A DNA stretch of 9,973 nucleotides from Sphingomonas sp. Lineage in GTDB: Bacteria > Pseudomonadota > Alphaproteobacteria > Sphingomonadales > Sphingomonadaceae. Position 1 is the stretch's first letter; every line of letters begins with the position of its first letter. Shown here one piece after another: positions 1-7,498 of the stretch. The notes under the pieces are model-generated. The model ran no database searches and had not been told where the DNA came from. It worked only from the letters and a program-made list of their open reading frames with translations. The DNA lies in assembly GCA_030146605.1 (NCBI GenBank), contig JASLBO010000238.1:1-9973 (forward strand). The letters are read 5' to 3'. Made by a program: the position numbers and the translations under genes.

Positions 1-1631
1 TCAGGCTGCAGGCGCTCTACAAGCAGCGCGGAGCCGAGCTTGCCCAGGCGGCAGCGGCAGCGGGCGCGAAGCGCGGCAGCGAAGGGATTTCCCTCTTCTA
101 CCAGGCTGGTCTTGCCAAGACCGGAGAGGAGCTTCGCGCCACGCTCGATGCGATCGCCGCCACCGAGCGCGACGAGCTTCGCCAGCGCATGGCCGAAACC
201 CGCATGTTCGACGAGCAGGCCAACAACCTTACCGAATGGCTCGGATGGCTCGGCGTTCTTGTCGGAATCGGCGCGATCCTGCTCGGACTGGCCGCTTACC
301 GGGCGCTGACCGACCGCCTGATCGCCCGGCAGCAGGCGGAAAGCGAAGCGGAGAGGGCGATGGCCCTCGACCGCGCCGTGCAGGAGCGGACGCGCGAGCT
401 CAGCGAGGCCAATGAGCGGCTCCAGGCGGAGGCCGCCGAGCGTGCCTCTGCCGAGGCGCAGCTTCGCCAGGTCCAGAAGATGGAGGCGGTCGGCCAGCTC
501 ACCGGCGGCATCGCGCACGATTTCAACAATATGCTCGCGGTCGTTCTGGGAGGACTCGAACTTGCCAAGCGGCATCTGCACAGCGGCGGCGCCGATGCGC
601 AGCAGCATATCGAAAATGCCATGGAAGGCGCCAATCGTGCCGCGGCGCTGACCCGGCGCCTGCTGGCCTTTTCACGCTCCGAGCCACTGCTTCCCGAGGC
701 AGTGGAGGGAGGGGGACTGATCGCCGGGATGACCGATCTGCTCGATCGCACGCTGGGCGACACGATCGAGGTCAGAACGCAGGACGCCGGCATCGGCTGG
801 ACGGTCTGGGTCGACCGCCACCAGCTCGAGAATGCGTTGCTCAATCTCGCGGTCAACGCGCGCGATGCGATGGAAGGGCGCGGGACGCTGACGATCGCCA
901 CGGGCGGCCGTACGCTCGCTGCGGAGGAAGTGGGCGAATGCCCGGCCGGCGATTATGTCACGATCAGCGTGACCGACACCGGCTGCGGCATGTCGCGCGA
1001 AGTCGCCGATCGCGTGTTCGAGCCGTTCTTCACCACCAAGCCGGTCGGCAAGGGGACCGGGCTCGGACTCAGCCAGATCTTCGGCTTTGTTCGCCAGTCC
1101 GGTGGCGAAATCGCGATCGACACCGCGCCGGCTCAGGGAACGACGGTGACGGTCTATCTGCCGCGCCACATCGGCGAGGCGCTGTCCGTCGCCGTGGAAG
1201 CCCCCACGCCGATCACTGCCGCGGCCGAGGAGGTGTTCCCCGCGCGCAGTTTCGACATTTTCATAGTCGAGGATGACCCGCGCGTGCTGGGCGCGACAGT
1301 CGGCGCGCTGCAGGAACTCGGGCATCGCGTGACGTCGTGCCCGGATCCGCTCGCCGCGCCGGATGCGATAGCCGCCATGCCCAAGGTCGATTTGATCATC
1401 TCCGACGTGCTGATGCCGGGGCAGACCGGGCCCGAGATGATCGCGGGGCTCGGCGAGCGGCTCGATGGCGTCGCAGTGCTGTTCGTGACCGGTTTCGCCG
1501 GCGAGGCCGATGCCGAGCTTTTCGGAGGACGTGCCCTGTTGCGGAAGCCCTTCACCATGGCGTCACTGGCGCGCGCGGTGAATGAAGCCGTCGATTTCGA
1601 AGCGCGTCGCGCGGCGCAGCAGGCGGCCTGA
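1..1631 (+). CDS. Hybrid sensor histidine kinase/response regulator, 5' truncated
   Basis: This is the 3' part of a membrane hybrid kinase. The frame is open from the first complete codon (position 3), so the ATG at 189 is internal and the true start lies upstream of the window. Residue numbers below count from that ATG. The segment before it ([13 protein letters not shown] onward) is helical and resembles the end of a CHASE3-type sensor domain. A membrane helix follows (about 17-37), then a coiled coil (45-98). The HisKA H-box is GGIAHDFNN with phospho-acceptor H110, the HPK4 style also seen in CckA. The ATPase domain shows the N box ([10 protein letters not shown], 219-228), G1 box (DTGCG, 263-267) and G2 box (GKGTGLGL, 287-294). 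A C-terminal receiver has the acidic triad EDD (361-363), phospho-acceptor D406, T434 and K453. The domains look intact. No output regulator is encoded nearby, so the phosphorelay partner and signal are unknown. Confidence 0.92.
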   Translation, partial: RLQALYKQRGAELAQAAAAAGAKRGSEGISLFYQAGLAKTGEELRATLDAIAATERDELRQRMAETRMFDEQANNLTEWLGWLGVLVGIGAILLGLAAYRALTDRLIARQQAESEAERAMALDRAVQERTRELSEANERLQAEAAERASAEAQLRQVQKMEAVGQLTGGIAHDFNNMLAVVLGGLELAKRHLHSGGADAQQHIENAMEGANRAAALTRRLLAFSRSEPLLPEAVEGGGLIAGMTDLLDRTLGDTIEVRTQDAGIGWTVWVDRHQLENALLNLAVNARDAMEGRGTLTIATGGRTLAAEEVGECPAGDYVTISVTDTGCGMSREVADRVFEPFFTTKPVGKGTGLGLSQIFGFVRQSGGEIAIDTAPAQGTTVTVYLPRHIGEALSVAVEAPTPITAAAEEVFPARSFDIFIVEDDPRVLGATVGALQELGHRVTSCPDPLAAPDAIAAMPKVDLIISDVLMPGQTGPEMIAGLGERLDGVAVLFVTGFAGEADAELFGGRALLRKPFTMASLARAVNEAVDFEARRAAQQAA

Positions 1632-1713
1632 CGCGCACACCCGCCTCTTTCCTGCAGGCAGGCAGGCGCACTGCACACCCCCGGTCTAGACTCGTTTCCT
1701 TTCAATCTGAATT

Positions 1714-1790
1714 GTTCTCCTGCGGAAGCAGGAGCCCAGAGCCCAGAGCGCAACGCCTGTGATCCTGGGCTCCTGCTTTCGCAGGAGAAC
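1714..1790. repeat. REP-like paired hairpin (imperfect 77-bp inverted repeat)
   Basis: The left arm (from GTTCTCCTGC at 1714-1723) and right arm (to GCAGGAGAAC at 1781-1790) are inverted copies over about 26 bp with one mismatch. Each arm is itself a hairpin: CTCCTGC and GCAGGAG stems around GGAA (left) or TTTC, which is GAAA on the other strand (right). A short tandem AGCCCAGAGCCCAG lies in between. The element sits between the converging kinase and TetR genes and could also act as a bidirectional terminator, although no T-run follows. From memory, closely similar sequences are dispersed in Sphingomonas genomes; this could not be searched. Confidence 0.75.
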
Positions 1791-1821
1791 AGGTCTCGGC
1801 TCAATTTATGCGAAACACAGT

Positions 1822-2409
1822 CTAGTCTTGTTTCGCGACTGATTGGCGCAACTGCGCTACGGCGATCTCGCGCGCGCGTTCGCGAGGAAGGTCGACCGCG
1901 CGTGCCATCGGTCCGCCGAGGAGCGCATCGCCCAAGGCCATCAATGTGAGCTGCAGCGTCTCCTCGCGCAGCAATTGAGGATCGATCCCCTCGTCGGCGC
2001 TGATCTCGTCGACCAGACGGTGGATCGCCTCGAGGATCGGGTCGAGTGCGTCCTCATTGCCATTGAGGATCATCCAGCTCGCCAGCGCGCCGGCGCCGCC
2101 TTTGCCAAAGGCATCGAAAGTGAGGTGGACGATTTCATAGGGATCGTTGTCGCCGCTACGTGCGCGCAGCACCGCGGCGCCGATTTCGGCAGTGACGGTC
2201 TCGGCGATGCTCGCCGCGAGCGCCTTTTGCAGCCCCGCGGCCGAGCCGAAATGGTGGAGCAGATTGGCGTGGGTGCGGCCGATCCGCGCCGCGACAGCTT
2301 TCAGCGTGACCGCTTGCGGACCGAACTCGAGCAGCAGCGAGCGCGCCGCCTCGAGCGCGGCATCGCGCGATTCTTCAGGAGACAGGCGCTTGCGTGCACT
2401 GGATGCCAT
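1822..2409 (-). CDS. TetR/AcrR-family transcriptional regulator
   Basis: A 195-residue protein, the normal size for a TetR repressor. The N-terminal DNA-binding domain spans about residues 12-60. It has a first helix rich in A/L (DAALEAARSLLLEFG) and a helix-turn-helix VTLKAVAARIGRTHANLLHHF (34-54) that matches the TetR pattern, including the HHF where most members have YYHF or LYHHF. The rest (65-195) is helical and would be the ligand-binding and dimerisation part; its ligand cannot be read from sequence. The gene lies 129 bp downstream of the GNAT gene in the same direction and converges on the kinase gene. The ATG has no clear Shine-Dalgarno sequence; the A/T-rich TAATTA stretch lies 7 nt before it. 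The 129-bp gap holds only small GC-rich hairpins. Target genes are unknown; self-regulation or control of the adjacent GNAT gene is inference. Confidence 0.88.
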   Translation of the reverse strand: MASSARKRLSPEESRDAALEAARSLLLEFGPQAVTLKAVAARIGRTHANLLHHFGSAAGLQKALAASIAETVTAEIGAAVLRARSGDNDPYEIVHLTFDAFGKGGAGALASWMILNGNEDALDPILEAIHRLVDEISADEGIDPQLLREETLQLTLMALGDALLGGPMARAVDLPRERAREIAVAQLRQSVAKQD

Positions 2410-2538
2410 CGACGGATAATTACTCTTGCCCCGGGGGCGCCCGGCTTAGGCGAGGACGCGCACCGGCGAAAGCGCGTAATGCCGGGACCGTTCCGCAGCG
2501 GGACGGGCGATACGGGCAAACCGGCGACGTGACCGAAG

Positions 2539-3096
2539 TCACGCCGCCATGCGGGCTCGCGGATCATTGTCGACAGTGCCGGTATCGGCAAGGTCGAGCG
2601 CATAGCGTGCCGATGGCAGCGCCACACCGCGACCGCGCGAATAGACTTGCGTCACCCGGCCGGTGGGCCGGAAGCCGAGCTTGCGCAGCACGCGGCCCGA
2701 AGCCGGGTTGTCGAGGAAGTGGCCAGCAGACACATGCCGGATCCCCGCCGCGCGGGCGGCGCGGAGCACCGCCGCGCCGGCTTCGGTCGCATAGCCATGG
2801 CCCCAGGCATCGGGGGTGAGCCAATAGCCGAAGTCATGTGCTTCCTTCTCGAACGGCCCGATGCCGATGCCGCCGATGAGGCGCGCCACGCTGCCCTGGT
2901 GCTCGAAGATCAGGAATTTCGGCTCGGTGGTCCGATCGAAGCTCGCGGCGAAGGTTTCCGCAGCCTCGATCGTATAGGGCCAGGGCGCGCGCGCGAGATT
3001 GCGCACCACTTGTTCGTGCCCCATTGCATGCGCGAGCTCGGCTGCATCCTCGCGCCAGCCGGGCCGTAATGTCAGTCTTTGCGTACGCACGAACAT
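2539..3096 (-). CDS. GNAT-family N-acetyltransferase (RimJ/RimL type)
   Basis: A 185-residue acetyltransferase of the Acetyltransf_3 (RimJ/RimL-like) group, expected to transfer acetyl from acetyl-CoA to an amine on a protein or small molecule. The start FVRTQRLTLRPGWREDA is the usual first strand and helix (TxRLxLRP). The acetyl-CoA loop is seen as WGHGYATEA (98-106), preceded by the core strand DFGYWLTPDA (88-97). N130 and the NPASGRVLRKLGF stretch (130-142) form the conserved C-terminal motif B. The final 20 residues (ADTGTVDNDPRARMAA) look like a disordered tail. The start is supported by GAGGAG about 8 nt upstream of the ATG. It lies downstream of rplU-rpmA in the same direction but behind a terminator, so it may be read alone or by read-through. 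The substrate is unknown. Confidence 0.88.
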   Translation of the reverse strand: MFVRTQRLTLRPGWREDAAELAHAMGHEQVVRNLARAPWPYTIEAAETFAASFDRTTEPKFLIFEHQGSVARLIGGIGIGPFEKEAHDFGYWLTPDAWGHGYATEAGAAVLRAARAAGIRHVSAGHFLDNPASGRVLRKLGFRPTGRVTQVYSRGRGVALPSARYALDLADTGTVDNDPRARMAA

Positions 3097-3130
3097 GACC
3101 AGTCTCCTCGGTCTTGCGGTGCCCCTGACG

Positions 3131-3143
3131 TGTCACTGTGACA
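3131..3143. promoter_or_regulatory. 13-bp perfect palindrome upstream of the GNAT gene
   Basis: TGTCAC-T-GTGACA is a perfect dyad 35-47 bp upstream of the GNAT ATG, in the 75-bp stretch between the rpmA terminator and that gene. Its size and place suit an operator for a dimeric regulator. No good -35/-10 pair is visible around it, and the binding protein is unknown. Confidence 0.35.
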
Positions 3144-3171
3144 GCCAGTTTGCAGCCGCATGTCGTGGGAG

Positions 3172-3209
3172 CAATAAAAAAGGGAGCCGGGGTGGCCCGT
3201 CTCCCTTTT
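3172..3209 (-). terminator. Rho-independent terminator of rplU-rpmA
   Basis: Read on the - strand, AAAAGGGAG (3209-3201), a 14-nt loop and CTCCCTTTT (3186-3178) form a 9-bp stem that runs directly into a run of six T (3181-3176) followed by ATT. It begins about 60 nt after the rpmA stop codon, as expected for the end of a ribosomal-protein operon. The loop contains one arm of a competing GC-rich stem whose other arm is at 3232-3244. Confidence 0.75.
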
Positions 3210-3270
3210 CAGCTGGTCCGTTCGCCGGACCCGGGCCACCCTGGTGGGCAACCCGTCCGGTTACCCGATG

Positions 3271-3540
3271 TTATTCGGCTGCTTCCGCAATCATGTCTAC
3301 CGAGCAGAATTTGCGGCCGAGCTTGCCGACCTTGAACGACACGCGGCCGTCGGTAAGCGCGAACAGGGTATGATCCTTGCCCATGCCGACGTTCACGCCC
3401 GGATAGATCTTGGTGCCGCGCTGGCGCACGATGATGTTGCCGGCGATCACGGCTTCGCTGCCGAACTTCTTGACGCCGAGACGACGGCCTGCCGAATCGC
3501 GACCGTTGCGCGAAGAGCCGCCTGCTTTCTTATGTGCCAT
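3271..3540 (-). CDS. rpmA: 50S ribosomal protein L27
   Basis: An 89-residue bacterial L27, full length. The N-terminus [20 protein letters not shown] is the hallmark of the family; its flexible tip reaches the peptidyl-transferase centre of the 50S subunit. The body [23 protein letters not shown] and the C-terminal region with [12 protein letters not shown] are also typical. There is no cleavable N-terminal extension of the Firmicutes type. The gene follows rplU by 24 bp in the same direction, the conserved bacterial order, and has AGGAG 8 nt before the ATG. In many proteobacteria obgE follows soon after; it is not within this window. Confidence 0.98.
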   Translation of the reverse strand: MAHKKAGGSSRNGRDSAGRRLGVKKFGSEAVIAGNIIVRQRGTKIYPGVNVGMGKDHTLFALTDGRVSFKVGKLGRKFCSVDMIAEAAE

Positions 3541-3564
3541 TTGCTATACTCCTCGAACTATCGC

Positions 3565-3942
3565 TTACGCTTCGGCGGCCGGAGCTTCCGCGGTCGCGGG
3601 AGCAGCGTCGGCCTTCTTGGCGCGGGCGGGCTTCTTCTCTTCCTGCGCACCAATCGCGGTGATCTTCAGGATCGTGTGGTTCTGGCGATGACCGTTCTTG
3701 CGGCGGTAGTTATGCCGGCGGCGCTTCTTGAAGACGATGACCTTCTCGCCCTTCGCCTGCGCAACGATCTCGGCGGCAACCGTGAGGCCCTCTACCGACT
3801 TCAGCTCGCTGCCTTCGCCGGCGAGCAGGACGTCGCCCAGCGTGATCGACGAACCAGCCTCGCCCTCGAGCTTCTCGACGACGATCTTGTCTCCGGCGGC
3901 TACGCGATACTGCTTGCCGCCCGTGCGCACGATAGCGAACAT
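3565..3942 (-). CDS. rplU: 50S ribosomal protein L21
   Basis: A 125-residue L21, a 23S rRNA-binding protein of the large subunit. The start [20 protein letters not shown] is the family signature, and the [21 protein letters not shown] stretch (67-87) carries the basic rRNA-binding loop with GHRQ and the following HTILKITAI strand. After about residue 100 there is a Lys/Ala-rich low-complexity tail ([21 protein letters not shown]) that E. coli L21 (103 residues) lacks; such tails are usual in alphaproteobacteria. The same frame stays open far upstream, antisense to the receptor gene, but the real start is the ATG at 3942. It sits just after an AGAAGAGA purine stretch and gives the canonical N-terminus. 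It is the first gene of rplU-rpmA and divergent from the receptor gene. Confidence 0.98.
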   Translation of the reverse strand: MFAIVRTGGKQYRVAAGDKIVVEKLEGEAGSSITLGDVLLAGEGSELKSVEGLTVAAEIVAQAKGEKVIVFKKRRRHNYRRKNGHRQNHTILKITAIGAQEEKKPARAKKADAAPATAEAPAAEA

Positions 3943-4003
3943 GGGTCTCTTCTCTAACAAAAGCATATGCCCGCCCAGGAATGCCTCGGCAGGAGGAAGG
4001 GCG

Positions 4004-4032
4004 CAGCTAAGGGAAGAGGGTCGGCAAGTCAA
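4004..4032 (-). promoter_or_regulatory. Candidate promoter of rplU-rpmA
   Basis: On the - strand TTGACT (4032-4027), a 17-bp spacer and TAGCTG (4009-4004) form a plausible sigma-70 promoter. It would give a leader of about 55 nt before the rplU ATG. The -35 box is good and the -10 box is weak. Confidence 0.4.
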
Positions 4033-4098
4033 CCGCCGCTGGTGCATTTGTTGACATTTTGAAGTCGGGGACGTCGCCCCCGGCGGGACAAGAAAATC

Positions 4099-4104
4099 TA
4101 TACT
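4099..4104 (+). promoter_or_regulatory. Candidate -10 element of the receptor gene
   Basis: TATACT lies about 97 bp before the receptor ATG and is the best -10 match in the 258-bp divergent region 3943-4200. No fitting -35 box stands 16-18 bp upstream; a perfect TTGACA occurs at 4051-4056, too far away at 42 bp. Transcription may need an activator or an alternative sigma factor. The same gap also holds the rplU promoter candidate and a small GC hairpin near 4067-4080. Confidence 0.3.
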
Positions 4105-4200
4105 GATCCAGAGGAGGTTTCGGGTTCGTTCCGGCGCGCTTCGGGGCCATTCTGCCGCAATCAGGGCAGGATGTGCCTGCGGCTTCCAGGAGAGTAGCCC

Positions 4201-6780
4201 ATGTTTACCCGTATTTCCCCGTTCCTTGCGGGCATTTCGTTGATCGCTTTCGCAACCTCCGCCGCCGCGCAGACCGCGGATCCGATCGCCGAAGAAGCTG
4301 CCGGCGAGGAGATCGTCGTCACCGGTTCGCGTGTCGCCGAGCGCAGCGTCGCCAACAGCCCGGTTCCGGTCGACGTAATCAGCGGCGATGCGCTGACCAG
4401 ATCGGGAGCGACCGAGACCAATCGCGTGCTGCGCGATCTGGTGCCGTCGTTCAATTTCCCGCAGCCGTCGCTGGTCGACGGCACCGATTCGCAGCGTCCC
4501 GCCACGCTGCGCGGCCTCGCGCCCGACCAGGTGCTGGTGCTGGTCAACGGCAAGCGCCGCCATAGTTCGGCTTTGCTCAACCTCAACGGCTCGGTCGGCC
4601 GCGGCTCTTCGGCAGTCGATCTGAACGAGATTCCGGCGATCGCGATCGACCGGGTCGAGATCCTGCGTGACGGCGCCTCGTCGCTCTACGGTTCGGACGC
4701 GATCGCCGGAGTGATCAACCTCCAGCTGCGCCGGAGCGAAGGCACCCGCGCCAGCATCACTTATGGCAAATATCTGACCTCGATGGACGGCGTGTCGGAC
4801 GTGACCGGGGTCGCCAACACCGGCGGCATCCCGGCCGTGCTGACTCCGGGCGGGGTGGCCAACGACATCCTCCGGCTCAACACCGGCGGCGAGCGCGATC
4901 GCCACGACGGCGACACGCTGACGCTGGCGACCAATTTCGGGCTGCCGGTGGGCGCCGGAGGCTATCTCAACCTCACCGCGCAGTTCCGCGACCGCGATCC
5001 GACCAACCGCTCGGGCGCCGATCCGCGGCGGCAATATCTGACCGTCGGCGATCCGCGCGAGCTCTCGATCGATCGCTTCACGCACCGTTATGGCGACGGC
5101 GAGGCGATCGACTATAATCTGTTCGCCAACGCCGGCTATGAACTCGGTGGCGGGTTCGAGCTCTACGCATTCGGCAGCTACGGCATCCGCGACGCCTCGG
5201 GCGGTGGCTTCTATCGCCGCGCCAACGACGTGCGCAATCGCGACTGGTCGGCTTCGACCACGACCTTCGTGCCGATCTATGCCGACGGGTATCTGCCGTA
5301 CATCGCCACCGAGGTCGAGGACGTCTCGGGCGCGGTCGGCATTCGCGGCGATGTCGGCGGGTTCACCGGCGATCTGTCGGTGGTCTACGGATCGAACCAG
5401 CTCGATTACAAGGTGACCAACAGCGTCAACGTGTCGCTCGGCGCCGCGAACAGCCCGCGCAATTTCTATGCGGGCGGGCTGCGTTCGGGGCAGACGGTGG
5501 TCAATCTCGATCTCTCCCGGAAATTCGACTTTGCCGGGCTGCAATCGTTCGGCGTCGCCTTCGGCGGCGAATATCGCAACGAAAACTACAAGATCGTCGC
5601 GGGCGACGTCGCCAGCTACATCAACGGGCCGTTCTCGGCGGCGCCGTTCAACGCCGCGGGCGGATCGCAGGTGTTCCCCGGCTTCCGGCCCAACAACGCG
5701 ACCGACGTCTCGCGCAACAGCTGGGCGGGCTATGCCGAGGCCGATGCCGATGTGACCGACTTCTTCTCGGTCCAGCTCGCCGGGCGCTACGAGCATTATT
5801 CGGATTTCGGCGATACCTGGAACGGCAAGGTCGCTGCGCGGCTCGAGCCGGTGGACGGCATTGCGATCCGCGGCTCGGCATCTACGGGCTTCCGCGCGCC
5901 GAGCCTCGCCCAGCAATATTTCACGGCGACTTCCACCGTGTTCACCGGCGGCAATCTGATCGAGACGGGCACGTTCGCGGTCTCGGATCCGGTGTCGCGG
6001 GCGCTCGGTGCCAAGGATCTGGAGCCCGAGAAATCGACCAATCTCGGCGCCGGCGTGGTGTTCTCGCTGGTGCCGGGGCTCACCGTCACGGCGGATTACT
6101 ACAACATCAAGATCCGCGACCGCGTGGTGCTGAGCGAGTCGCTGAGCGGCGCGGCGGTGGTCGCGTTGCTCACCGGCGCCGGGATCACCAATGCCAGCTC
6201 GGCGCGGTTCTTCGTCAACGGCGTCGATACGCGGACGCAGGGCGTCGATGTGGTCGCGACCTGGAAGGTGCCTGATTTCGGGGCGGGGCGGTTCACGCTT
6301 TCGGCGGGGTACAACCACAATAAGACCAGGATCATCGATCGCGCCTCGCTGCCGTCGCTGCCGGGGCTGATCGTGTTCGGGCGGTCGGAATCGCTGCGCC
6401 TCACCGACGGGCAGCCGCGCGACAAGATCAACGCTTCGCTCGACTGGGATGCGGATCCGATAGGGTTGACGGTGCGGACCAACCGTTACGGGCGGGTGCT
6501 CTCGACCGGCAGCTCGACCAGCCTCGCGATCCCCGCGGGACAAGGCGTCGCCGATTACTGGCTCGAGCCCAAATGGGTCACGGACGCCGAAATCCGGTTC
6601 CAGGCGTTGCCGGGTGTCCAGCTGGCGGTCGGCGCGGACAATGTGTTCGACGTCTATCCGACCAAGGCGCCGGCGGGCGGCGTGTACGGCAACAACAATT
6701 ACTTCCTGCCGTACTCGTCCTTCTCGCCGTTCGGCTTCAACGGGCGCTTCGTCTATTCGCGGATCGCGTTCGACTTCTGA
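4201..6780 (+). CDS. TonB-dependent outer-membrane receptor
   Basis: A complete 859-residue receptor that should import a large or scarce substrate across the outer membrane using energy from TonB-ExbBD. A signal peptide (1-23) ends in AAA before QTAD. The TonB box region EEIVVTGSR (36-44) follows. The plug domain covers about 50-180, with [18 protein letters not shown] (103-120) and [20 protein letters not shown] (152-171), the classic plug motifs. The rest is the 22-strand barrel, including the late motif DTRTQGVDV and a C-terminal strand ending YSRIAFDF with the final Phe needed for barrel insertion. There is no N-terminal STN signalling domain, so no direct link to an anti-sigma factor. 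An AGGAGA site lies 7 nt before the ATG. No transport, siderophore or polysaccharide genes flank it, so the substrate cannot be assigned. Confidence 0.95.
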   Translation: MFTRISPFLAGISLIAFATSAAAQTADPIAEEAAGEEIVVTGSRVAERSVANSPVPVDVISGDALTRSGATETNRVLRDLVPSFNFPQPSLVDGTDSQRPATLRGLAPDQVLVLVNGKRRHSSALLNLNGSVGRGSSAVDLNEIPAIAIDRVEILRDGASSLYGSDAIAGVINLQLRRSEGTRASITYGKYLTSMDGVSDVTGVANTGGIPAVLTPGGVANDILRLNTGGERDRHDGDTLTLATNFGLPVGAGGYLNLTAQFRDRDPTNRSGADPRRQYLTVGDPRELSIDRFTHRYGDGEAIDYNLFANAGYELGGGFELYAFGSYGIRDASGGGFYRRANDVRNRDWSASTTTFVPIYADGYLPYIATEVEDVSGAVGIRGDVGGFTGDLSVVYGSNQLDYKVTNSVNVSLGAANSPRNFYAGGLRSGQTVVNLDLSRKFDFAGLQSFGVAFGGEYRNENYKIVAGDVASYINGPFSAAPFNAAGGSQVFPGFRPNNATDVSRNSWAGYAEADADVTDFFSVQLAGRYEHYSDFGDTWNGKVAARLEPVDGIAIRGSASTGFRAPSLAQQYFTATSTVFTGGNLIETGTFAVSDPVSRALGAKDLEPEKSTNLGAGVVFSLVPGLTVTADYYNIKIRDRVVLSESLSGAAVVALLTGAGITNASSARFFVNGVDTRTQGVDVVATWKVPDFGAGRFTLSAGYNHNKTRIIDRASLPSLPGLIVFGRSESLRLTDGQPRDKINASLDWDADPIGLTVRTNRYGRVLSTGSSTSLAIPAGQGVADYWLEPKWVTDAEIRFQALPGVQLAVGADNVFDVYPTKAPAGGVYGNNNYFLPYSSFSPFGFNGRFVYSRIAFDF

Positions 6781-6791
6781 GGCTACGTCCC

Positions 6792-6870
6792 GTCGTCCCG
6801 GCGAAAGCCGGGACCTCAGGCCGCGGGCGAGCAGCTTCGGGCACGAGATCCCGGCTTTCGCCGGGATGAC
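6792..6870. repeat. REP-like paired hairpin (79-bp inverted repeat)
   Basis: The left arm (6792-6817, core GTCGTCCCGGCGAAAGCC) and right arm (6845-6870, core GGCTTTCGCCGGGATGAC) are inverted copies over 26 bp with two differences. Each arm folds by itself as TCCCGGC-GAAA-GCCGGGA, a hairpin with a GNRA loop on one strand. The element begins 12 bp after the receptor stop and ends 3 bp before the hspQ stop, so it fills a convergent junction and may terminate both genes. From memory, similar TCCCGGCGAAAGCCGGGA repeats are dispersed in many sphingomonad and caulobacter genomes; this could not be searched. Confidence 0.78.
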
Positions 6871-6873
6871 GGA

Positions 6874-7260
6874 TCAATGCCGGTGGTGGTGTTTCAGCTT
6901 GTAGCGGCCATCGGCATAAAGCTCGAACAGCCCGCTGATCGCCGGATGGTCGACCGGCTCGTCGCTGTCGTCGACCACGAGGTTCTGCTGGCTGACATAA
7001 GCGATGTAGCTCGACTCGGTGTTCTCGGCGAGCAAATGGTAGAAAGGCTGGTCCTTGCGCGGACGGACGTCCTCGGGGATCGCCTCATACCATTCGTCCG
7101 AATTGGCGAAGACGGGATCGACGTCGAAGATCACTCCCCGGAAATCGAACAGCCGATGGCGCACGATTTCGCCGATCGCGAAGCGCGCGGACGATATCGG
7201 CGGCACCGGGACGGCGGCTTCAAGGGGCAGGCTGGCTATGGGTGTACGCGACATACCCAC
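6874..7260 (-). CDS. hspQ: Heat shock protein HspQ (YccV family)
   Basis: A 128-residue member of the HspQ/YccV (hemimethylated-DNA-binding) family. In enterobacteria HspQ acts in the cytoplasm: it was described through degradation of mutant DnaA and later as a specificity enhancer of Lon protease. The core spans about residues 26-112: ARFAIGEIVRHRLFDFRGVIFDVDPVF (25-51), then DQPFYHLLAEN (70-80) and SYIAYVSQQNL (84-94). These match E. coli HspQ positions such as GQQVRH, GVVVDIDPV, WYHVVMED and TYLAEAQL. Compared with the 105-residue E. coli protein it has about 25 extra N-terminal residues rich in Ala/Pro and a His-rich end. The chosen start is GTG at 7260, with GAGG 9 nt upstream; an in-frame ATG two codons later is too far from that site. 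A role with Lon in this organism is inference. Confidence 0.9.
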   Translation of the reverse strand: MGMSRTPIASLPLEAAVPVPPISSARFAIGEIVRHRLFDFRGVIFDVDPVFANSDEWYEAIPEDVRPRKDQPFYHLLAENTESSYIAYVSQQNLVVDDSDEPVDHPAISGLFELYADGRYKLKHHHRH

Positions 7261-7297
7261 AATCTAGTGCCTCTTCGCTCCCGCACAAGCGCGGAGC

Positions 7298-7326
7298 TTG
7301 CGTCGCTCAAATGACTCGGCTAATGG
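7298..7326 (+). promoter_or_regulatory. Candidate promoter of tRNA-Ser
   Basis: TTGCGT (7298-7303), a 17-bp spacer and TAATGG (7321-7326) form a weak sigma-70 match that would give a 5' leader of about 55 nt before the tRNA. It lies in the 128-bp divergent gap between hspQ and the tRNA. No hspQ promoter could be recognised in that gap. Confidence 0.3.
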
Positions 7327-7388
7327 CCCCCGCTCTATCGACCGGTGGCGCTCGTCGGAAACCCCGACAACGGCATCAATGACCTCGC

Positions 7389-7478
<90 letters not shown>

Positions 7479-7498
7479 CTTCCCTGTCCAGCCGAGCC

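Noticed and set aside
1636..1690. GCAGGCAGGCAGGCGCA-like short tandem after the kinase gene
   Set aside because: Only three 4-bp units; not a meaningful repeat.
2459..2485. GCGAAAGC in the GNAT-tetR gap, resembling the REP hairpin core
   Set aside because: The flanks do not form the 7-bp stem or the paired inverted arm, so it is likely chance or a decayed remnant.
2528..2543. Hairpin CGTGAC-CGAA-GTCACG overlapping the GNAT stop codon
   Set aside because: Only 6 bp and no T-run on either side; too weak to call a terminator.
4051..4056. Perfect TTGACA before the receptor gene
   Set aside because: No -10 match at 15-19 bp; the only TATACT is 42 bp away, so it is not paired as a standard promoter.
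3565..6543. A 992-codon open frame on the - strand that runs antisense through most of the receptor gene into rplU
   Set aside because: Only the last 125 codons are a real gene (rplU). The rest is Arg/His/Asp-rich low-quality sequence, the mirror of GC-rich codon use in the receptor gene, and it has no domain.
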